28,863 bases of DNA. Source: DATCIH01 sp036507955 (GTDB lineage: Bacteria > Bacillota > Clostridia > Clostridiales > Clostridiaceae). Below, in pieces: positions 23,757 to 28,863 of this stretch (positions are counted from its first letter, which is position 1; the number at the start of each line of letters is the position of its first letter). The stretch is from contig DATCIH010000037.1 of assembly GCA_036507955.1 (NCBI GenBank), positions 1-28,863 of the forward strand, in the 5' to 3' direction. A model generated the notes under the pieces. That model searched no databases. It was not told the DNA's origin and worked only from the letters and a program-made list of their open reading frames with translations. Made by a program: the position numbers and the translations under genes.

Positions 23757-25004
23757 GTGCGTCAGGATACCTATGAAACTGATCACAGAAGTAAATGGAA
23801 GAAACTATTTAGTATTAAAAAGGTTGATAAAAATATCAAGGAAGATAGTAAAAGGATCATTTTATCAAAGAGTAGAGTGGATGAAGAAACTAATGAATCT
23901 AATGAGGATTTAGAATATGTAAGCTATGTAAGGAAGAAGAATAAGAGCAAATTAAAAGGCTTAGGTAAGTGGTCTGTTTTTATTTTAATAGCAATAGCGT
24001 CAGGGGCTATAACTAGTTTTATAATAACAAAGGAGAGTCTGAAGGATATTTATATAAGTAATCCTTCTAATACAACAATCGGAGCAGATAATCCAGTATC
24101 AAAAAACGTAATAGCTGCTGTTGCAGAAAAAGTTACGCCTTCAGTAGTGGGAATAAGTAGCAGTGATGATAATTTTGATTACAACTATAGAGGTTATGGC
24201 TCTGGAATAATATACAACTCAGAGGGATATATTTTAACAAATTATGATTCCATTGAGAATTATGACAAGACAAAAATTGTTGTGAAAGTATCAGGTAGCA
24301 AGGTGTTTAAAGCAACACTCGTAGGTATTGATATCCCTACCGATATAGCAGTATTGAAAATTGAGGCAAATCATCTTCAGGTATTCACTCAGGGGAATTC
24401 ATCGGTTTTAAGGGCCGGAGATACGGTGGTTGCAATTGGAAACCCTAATGGAGATTTGCTGGGAGCCCCAGTATCTGATGGAGTTGTTAGTGTTCCTAGT
24501 AGGAAAACGATTTTAGAGGATTCTCTTTCAAGGGCGAATTTTGTCTATAACAAACTAATAACTACAGATGCCAGACTTAATAATTTGAATAATGGTGGTC
24601 CACTTTGTAATGCAATAGGGGAGGTAATAGGGATAAATTCCCCCAAGATAAGAGAAAAGTATGCTTTAGATATGGATTATGCCATATCTATAAATGAAGC
24701 AGTTGAGAGTGCTAACCAACTTATAAGTAAAGGGAAAATTCAAAGACCACAGCTTGGTATAGCAGGACAGACCTACAAAGATAATGGATTTTATGTTACA
24801 TCGGTTAATTCTAATAGTGAAGCCTTTAAAGTTGGAATAAAACCTAAGGATATAATTATTAAAATAGATAGTATAGATGTAGGCAAAATTTCAGATATAG
24901 ACGGTATTATTAATACCTTCAAAATTGGAGATAAAGTCGTTATAAAACTGTTAAGGGATACAAAAGAAATAGATGTAACTGTAACGCTGGGAGTAAATAA
25001 ATAA
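23757..25004 (+). CDS. HtrA-like membrane protein with degenerate catalytic triad (probable pseudoprotease)
   Basis: This 415-aa protein has a charged cytoplasmic N terminus (1-70), one membrane segment (about 71-92), a trypsin-like domain (about 115-325) and a C-terminal PDZ domain (about 332-412). The fold markers of HtrA are present (GYGSGIIYNSEGYILTN, PTDIAVLKIE with Asp196, AIGNPNG, GEVIGINS), but the catalytic His is Asp164 (TNYDS where TNNHV is usual) and the nucleophile Ser is Asn279 (NNLNNGGPL where NPGNSGGPL is usual). It is therefore unlikely to cut peptides and may act as a chaperone, sensor or scaffold. GTG 23757 is eight bases behind GGAGGTG. It follows the kinase by 35 bases and ends at a strong terminator. 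Confidence 0.88.
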   Translation: MRQDTYETDHRSKWKKLFSIKKVDKNIKEDSKRIILSKSRVDEETNESNEDLEYVSYVRKKNKSKLKGLGKWSVFILIAIASGAITSFIITKESLKDIYISNPSNTTIGADNPVSKNVIAAVAEKVTPSVVGISSSDDNFDYNYRGYGSGIIYNSEGYILTNYDSIENYDKTKIVVKVSGSKVFKATLVGIDIPTDIAVLKIEANHLQVFTQGNSSVLRAGDTVVAIGNPNGDLLGAPVSDGVVSVPSRKTILEDSLSRANFVYNKLITTDARLNNLNNGGPLCNAIGEVIGINSPKIREKYALDMDYAISINEAVESANQLISKGKIQRPQLGIAGQTYKDNGFYVTSVNSNSEAFKVGIKPKDIIIKIDSIDVGKISDIDGIINTFKIGDKVVIKLLRDTKEIDVTVTLGVNK

Positions 25005-25048
25005 AAACAAGGTGCTTATCATTAATGATAAGCACCTTGTTTTTATTT
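24999..25048. terminator. Bidirectional terminator, 50-base palindrome
   Basis: Two perfect 25-base arms meet at 25023/25024, with A-rich and T-rich outer ends that act as T-runs in both directions. It ends the HtrA-like gene (plus) and the glycosyltransferase gene (minus) that converge here. Confidence 0.92.
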
Positions 25049-25051
25049 GAG

Positions 25052-26116
25052 TTAATTTGTACCATCTACATGTTTGGTATACTTTAATAAAAGCTTCTCT
25101 ATGTAAATTTTTTTATAAAACTTTTTCCAGAGGATCGCTATTCTTTTCTTAGAATAAAAAAGGTTTCCTTCATGAGATTTTTCTGACCAAAAATTGTAGG
25201 ATTCCTTGTTAAGTGATATCTCTCTTATTTTACTTTCAAAATCGGAAGTATCAATTCCTTTTAGATAATAATCGAAAAGTATATCTGGATATATATCTAA
25301 ATCCCTTAAAAGTATAGGTAAATTCAAATTCATGGCTTCTAGAATGGCCATTGGAAAAAGTTCATTGAAGGAAGGCAAAAACATCATATCAGCAATGTTA
25401 TATATGTCGTTCATTTCTTCTCTTTCAACAATACCTAAAAATTTAACGTTTTTAGGAGGGCATTCTACTATTTTTTTAAGCTCACTGTAGCCTTCTGTGA
25501 AATTACCAAAGGAAAAACCACCTGCCCATACAAACTGGATATCGGGCATGCTATTGGCAACCTTTATAAAATCCAAAATCCCTTTCCTTGTTTGTATTTG
25601 ACCAACACCTAAGACTACAAATTTGTTCCTATCAATTCCTAATTCATCCCTTAAATTGTCTATAGTATCTTTATCGGTTTTGTAAAAATTATCATTTGCA
25701 ACAAAATTTGGTATGTATGTAATTTTATCACTTTCAATGCCATACCCTTCAAGCACTTTTTTAAAATAAGGATTAACAACCACTAAGTGATCTACACCCT
25801 TATAAAACCAGATAATATATTTATAAAAAACTTTTTTTGCTATCCAAGGTAACTTAAGACTTTCTTCAACGGTCTCAGGGACAAAATGCACATAAGCAAC
25901 ATTAGTGCCCTTCAATTGGGTAAATGGAATGCTTAGAAAAAATTTGAAATCTATAGTATGGTAGTGGGTTATATCACACAGTTTCATGGTATTTGTGGTA
26001 ACTTCAAAATCATCGTTTAAAGAATTTTTCACTAGTGAAAGCAATTCACAGTAAGCTGACAACACTCCCTGCCCCTTCACATTATGTGCAGAGGAGAGCA
26101 TATTTATTGAAAGCAT
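25052..26116 (-). CDS. GT4 glycosyltransferase, diacylglycerol glucosyltransferase-like
   Basis: This 354-aa enzyme has the GT-B fold pattern of family 4: an N-terminal acceptor domain with a basic, aromatic surface helix (WIAKKVFYKYIIWFYKG, about 91-107) likely to touch the membrane, and a C-terminal donor domain with LGVGQIQTRKGILDF (169-183), WAGGFSFGNF (197-206), FLGIV and the EX7E motif Glu252/Glu260 in NELFPMAILEA. The GQxQxRKG and WAGGFSFG signatures resemble alpha-monoglucosyl-diacylglycerol synthases of streptococci and listeriae, which begin glycolipid and lipoteichoic-acid anchor synthesis. This is recognition by eye; another lipid or wall acceptor is possible. It is a single gene with its own terminator. 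Confidence 0.8.
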   Translation of the reverse strand: MLSINMLSSAHNVKGQGVLSAYCELLSLVKNSLNDDFEVTTNTMKLCDITHYHTIDFKFFLSIPFTQLKGTNVAYVHFVPETVEESLKLPWIAKKVFYKYIIWFYKGVDHLVVVNPYFKKVLEGYGIESDKITYIPNFVANDNFYKTDKDTIDNLRDELGIDRNKFVVLGVGQIQTRKGILDFIKVANSMPDIQFVWAGGFSFGNFTEGYSELKKIVECPPKNVKFLGIVEREEMNDIYNIADMMFLPSFNELFPMAILEAMNLNLPILLRDLDIYPDILFDYYLKGIDTSDFESKIREISLNKESYNFWSEKSHEGNLFYSKKRIAILWKKFYKKIYIEKLLLKYTKHVDGTN

Positions 26117-26395
26117 AATTTTTTCCCCTTTACTTATTTGATAGGTTTCAAAAATTTATAAATTTATTCTAACCTAATATTAGAAATAAATTCATAAATT
26201 CATTATAGCCTATGATTTAACATTTTACAATAAAGGCTATGGAATAGTTTAGTGAATAGTTTAGTGAATGAATTTGGATATATATAATTATATGCAATGG
26301 GTTTTAGTAATATTAACTTCGGAAACATAGCTGATAGGTAATACTTTATTTTTTATGATATACTTTATATTAATATTTATAAAAGGGGTTAACTA
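26117..26395. other. Intergenic region with inverted and tandem repeats
   Basis: This 279-base AT-rich gap between divergent genes holds an imperfect inverted repeat (about 26155-26202), a tandem 12-base repeat AATAGTTTAGTG at 26243-26254 and 26255-26266 followed by a partial third copy, and ATAGCC/GGCTAT arms near 26206 and 26235. No gene or clear promoter pair was recognised. Confidence 0.4.
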
Positions 26396-27280
26396 ATGAT
26401 TAAAAATTTAAAACTTAAATATTTATATGGAGATTTGTCATTATTTCTGGTTGCTATAATGTGGGGTGGAGGCTTTGTGGCAGTAAAGGATGCATTAAAT
26501 AGTAATATAAGCCCTTACTATATGATGACCATAAGATTTTCTTTATCAGCAATAATGCTGGGGATCATATTCAGAAAAAAATTATTAAATATTAAAAGGG
26601 AAGATCTGTTAAGAGGAACAATTTTAGGCATATTATTATTTACCTCCTTTGCATTTCAAACGGTAGGTCTTAAATATACAACACCAGGAAAACAAGCATT
26701 TCTTACAGCTACCTACGTAGTTTTAGTTCCTTTTTTAACCTTTGTAATATATAAAAAGTACCCTGGCTGGTATTCTTTTTCTTCAGGAATAATAGCATTA
26801 ATAGGTATAGGTCTACTTACGCTTCAAGGCCCGCTTAGATTAGGGTACGGGGATTCTTTAACCTTGATTTGTGCTATTTTCTTTGCATTACATATCATGT
26901 TCGTCGGAAAATATTCTCAAAAAAGTGACACTATTGCATTATCTATATTGCAGCTAGGAATTGCTGCAATAATATCAGCAATATTTGCAGTTATATTAGA
27001 AAGACCTCCAGTGGGTCTTCAAATTGGAGCTTATTCCTCTCTTTTATATTTAGTGATATTTAGCACCATGTTAGCTTTTTTGATACAAAATGTTGCTCAG
27101 AAATATACATTACCTTCCCATGCTGCGATTATTTTAAGCTTAGAATCTGCTTTTGGTTCTATTTTTGCTGTTATATTTTTAAAGGAGCTATTTTCAAGTA
27201 CTATGGTTATAGGGTGTATTCTTATTTTTATTTCAATATTGATTTCAGAGATAATGCCAAACTTAAAAAGAAAACTTTGA
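26396..27280 (+). CDS. DMT-family (EamA) transporter
   Basis: This 294-aa protein has about ten hydrophobic segments in two EamA repeats (about 12-143 and 152-290). The first repeat opens LVAIMWGGGFVAVKDAL and contains QTVGLKYTTPGKQAFLTATYVVLVP; the second ends with the conserved LESAFGSIFAVIFLKE. The family exports amino acids, nucleosides or other small metabolites across the cytoplasmic membrane; the substrate here is unknown. AAAGGGG precedes the ATG. The VanX-like lipoprotein gene follows after 28 bases and is probably cotranscribed. Confidence 0.9.
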   Translation: MIKNLKLKYLYGDLSLFLVAIMWGGGFVAVKDALNSNISPYYMMTIRFSLSAIMLGIIFRKKLLNIKREDLLRGTILGILLFTSFAFQTVGLKYTTPGKQAFLTATYVVLVPFLTFVIYKKYPGWYSFSSGIIALIGIGLLTLQGPLRLGYGDSLTLICAIFFALHIMFVGKYSQKSDTIALSILQLGIAAIISAIFAVILERPPVGLQIGAYSSLLYLVIFSTMLAFLIQNVAQKYTLPSHAAIILSLESAFGSIFAVIFLKELFSSTMVIGCILIFISILISEIMPNLKRKL

Positions 27281-27308
27281 TTTTAGATTAATCTATAGGA
27301 GGGTTACT

Positions 27309-28031
27309 ATGAGTCATGGGAAAGTAATATTATCAGCTTCGATATTAATTATAATTGGATTGATATTTATAGGGTGCTCGAAAGAAAAGTCTATTAGTGT
27401 AAAACAGAATATTAAGATTACCCCTGAGGAGAAAGACAATAGTGAAGATTTCCTTACTCCTTCCCCTCTAAAGATTAAAGTAATAGATTCTTTTGTAAAT
27501 ATTGAGGACGAAAATCCAAATATCATTGTAGATTTAAAATATGCTACAACTGATAATTTTGTAAAGAAGGTAGTGTATCCCTTTAACATCTGTTTACTTA
27601 GAGAAGAATCAGCGGTTAAGCTTTCAAAGGCAGAGCTGGAGTTTGAAAAAATCGGCTATAAAATTAAAATATGGGATGGGTATAGACCGGTTTATGTACA
27701 AAAAATATTCTGGAGTATTGTAGGAGATAGTAGATTTGTTGCCAACCCCAGTACTGGAGGATCAATACATAATAAGGGGTGTGCTGTAGATATGACCTTA
27801 GTAAATGAGAAGGGTGAAACAATAGAAATGCCTTCAAATTTTGATGACTTTACAGAGAAAGCATATGGTAGTGGTGCAATGACAGCTGTAGCAAGGAGCA
27901 ATTTAAACATATTGACAACCATAATGGTTAAAAGTGGCTTTAAAACTATAGAAACAGAATGGTGGCATTTTGAAGACGTGGATTCTTCTAAATTTCAAAT
28001 TATAGACATAGATCCAAACCTTTTTAAATAA
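27309..28031 (+). CDS. VanX/DdpX-like D-Ala-D-Ala dipeptidase lipoprotein
   Basis: This 240-aa protein has a signal peptide with lipobox LIFIGC (Cys23), a short linker, then a VanX-like M15 metallopeptidase domain (about 60-225). Markers are DLKYATTDNFVKKVVY (75-90), WDGYRP with Arg126, the zinc motif SIHNKGCAVD with His154 and Asp161, and EWWHFED with catalytic Glu217 and zinc ligand His220. It should hydrolyse D-Ala-D-Ala or related dipeptides outside the cell, for wall-peptide recycling. This differs from vancomycin-resistance VanX, which is cytoplasmic, and no vanH or vanA-type ligase is nearby, so it should not be read as a resistance gene. It lies behind an EamA exporter. Confidence 0.9.
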   Translation: MSHGKVILSASILIIIGLIFIGCSKEKSISVKQNIKITPEEKDNSEDFLTPSPLKIKVIDSFVNIEDENPNIIVDLKYATTDNFVKKVVYPFNICLLREESAVKLSKAELEFEKIGYKIKIWDGYRPVYVQKIFWSIVGDSRFVANPSTGGSIHNKGCAVDMTLVNEKGETIEMPSNFDDFTEKAYGSGAMTAVARSNLNILTTIMVKSGFKTIETEWWHFEDVDSSKFQIIDIDPNLFK

Positions 28032-28056
28032 TAGTAAAGAGAAAAAGATTTAGCTA

Positions 28057-28085
28057 TTGACAACTGATAACAATTATTATAAGAT
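28057..28085 (+). promoter_or_regulatory. Rubrerythrin promoter with PerR-like box
   Basis: A perfect TTGACA (28057-28062) and TAAGAT (28080-28085) are 17 bases apart. Overlapping the -10, TAACAATTATTATAA (28068-28082) matches the Per box TTATAATNATTATAA at 12 of 14 defined positions. Repression by PerR and release by peroxide or oxygen is expected. Confidence 0.65.
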
Positions 28086-28126
28086 ATTAAATGTTGAATG
28101 TAATTTTATTATTTTGGAGGTAAAGT

Positions 28127-28672
28127 ATGAAAAAATTTGTTTGTTCCGTATGTGGTTACATTTTTGAAGGAGAGACTGCACCAGAAAAATGCCCTCAATG
28201 TGGTGCCTTGAAAGAAAAATTCAACGAGAAGGTTGAAGGAGATTTTACTTGGGCTGATGAGCATAAAATTGGAGTTGCAAAAGATGTAGATCCTGAGGTT
28301 TTAGCTGGCTTGAGAGCTAATTTTACTGGTGAATGTACTGAAGTAGGAATGTATCTTGCTATGAGTAGACAGGCTGATAGGGAAGGTTATCCCGAAATAG
28401 CTGAGGCTTATAAGAGAATAGCTTTTGAAGAAGCAGAACATGCTTCAAAGTTTGCAGAACTATTAGGTGATGTAGTATTTAGTGATACAAAGAAGAATCT
28501 AGAGCTTAGAGTAGAAGCTGAACATGGAGCATGCCAAGGCAAAAAGGATTTAGCTACCTTAGCAAAGAAATTAAATTACGATGCCATTCATGACACAGTT
28601 CATGAAATGTGTAAAGATGAAGCAAGACATGGTTCAGCATTTAAAGGTTTATTAAATAGATATTTTAAATAG
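28127..28672 (+). CDS. Reverse rubrerythrin (NADH peroxidase)
   Basis: This 181-aa protein has an N-terminal rubredoxin-like Fe(Cys)4 site (Cys6, Cys9, Cys22, Cys25) followed by a ferritin-like di-iron four-helix domain (about 50-181) with ligands in NFTGECTEVGMY, FEEAEHASKF, RVEAEHGAC and CKDEARHGSAF. The rubredoxin-first order defines reverse rubrerythrins, which in Clostridium acetobutylicum detoxify hydrogen peroxide and oxygen with electrons from NADH via partner proteins. TGGAGG precedes the ATG. It has its own promoter with a PerR-like operator and is followed by a repeat hairpin. Confidence 0.95.
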   Translation: MKKFVCSVCGYIFEGETAPEKCPQCGALKEKFNEKVEGDFTWADEHKIGVAKDVDPEVLAGLRANFTGECTEVGMYLAMSRQADREGYPEIAEAYKRIAFEEAEHASKFAELLGDVVFSDTKKNLELRVEAEHGACQGKKDLATLAKKLNYDAIHDTVHEMCKDEARHGSAFKGLLNRYFK

Positions 28673-28679
28673 AAGTTTA

Positions 28680-28863
28680 TTCAGTGACACACCGTCAGGT
28701 GTGTCACTGTTCAGTTTAGAACGATACCACCTGACCAACCGCACCAGCTTACCTCCGCGACATCAATTCTACTAGTCTTCCTGCTCTATCGAAACAAAGA
28801 ATAATTCATTCAGGGACACACCTGCCGAGCGTTCAAGAATTGTGTGAAGCTACTATTTTCTTA
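28680..28863. repeat. GC-richer repeat region with CAGxGACACACC units
   Basis: A perfect 12-bp hairpin (28682-28693 with 28698-28709, GTCA loop) is followed by a stretch of about 49% GC (28721-28800; about 60% in its first 40 bases by hand count) and then a direct copy of the arm, ATTCAGGGACACACC (28808-28822), whose partner arm is not seen before the window ends. The composition and the third copy at 16081 suggest a REP-like or MITE-like element, or the edge of a transposon. No ORF of note was seen in it. Confidence 0.55.

Noticed and set aside
27309..28031. Glycopeptide resistance cluster
   Set aside because: Only a VanX-like lipoprotein is present; no vanH, vanA/B or vanRS-type genes adjoin it, and the two-component system at 21.5 kb is unrelated in position.
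1..28863. CRISPR arrays, tRNA/rRNA genes, T-box or other known riboswitches
   Set aside because: No regularly spaced repeats, tRNA-like cloverleaf, rRNA sequence or known riboswitch core was recognised on either strand.

Overview
The window looks like ordinary chromosome from a low-GC, endospore-forming anaerobe of the genus Clostridium (sensu stricto) or a close relative. The reasons are the strongly AT-rich codon and intergenic composition, the Gram-positive ribosome binding sites, the murC / purR / spoVG / glmU / prs gene order, a sigma-H-type spoVG promoter, a reverse rubrerythrin with a PerR-like operator, and clostridial ferredoxin and Crp/Fnr proteins. I see no rRNA, tRNA, CRISPR array, prophage or intact transposon.

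Layout. Positions 1-1274 (minus) hold an SH3-like membrane protein and a HAD hydrolase. Positions 1359-2779 (plus) hold a Crp/Fnr regulator and a two-cluster ferredoxin-like protein, with a dyad between them placed like a class II activator site. Positions 2776-3940 (minus) hold a PAP2 phosphatase and an Amidase_6-type protein. Positions 4005-7833 (minus) are a polyamine-type ABC importer, potA-potB-potCD, in which permease and binding protein are one polypeptide; its leader has a nested hairpin. A Ser-rich low-complexity protein (minus) and an MFS transporter (plus) diverge from about 8.6-8.77 kb.

Positions 10023-16044 contain three small membrane proteins that all begin with a CxxC zinc ribbon (joined to CD225-like, RDD and DUF2628-like domains) and a DUF2752 protein. 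They flank a heterodimeric ABC exporter on the minus strand (11027-14556). The exporter has a 215-base leader with a good promoter, a well-initiated 23-codon ORF and four mutually complementary segments that look like an attenuator. This is the most interesting unannotated structure in the window.

Positions 16139-21479 are the housekeeping block: murC (minus), then purR, spoVG, glmU and prs (plus). Positions 21561-25004 are a two-component system followed by a membrane-anchored HtrA-like protein whose catalytic His and Ser are replaced, so it is probably a pseudoprotease. A diacylglycerol-glucosyltransferase-like GT4 enzyme (minus), a DMT exporter with a VanX-like lipoprotein (plus) and a reverse rubrerythrin follow. 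The last ~190 bases are GC-richer and carry CAGxGACAyACC repeat hairpins also seen once at 16081, suggesting the edge of a repeat or mobile element.

Several starts were moved to the ATG that is correctly spaced from a Shine-Dalgarno sequence (Crp, PAP2, MFS, PurR, Prs). All family assignments come from reading motifs by eye; no database search was run.
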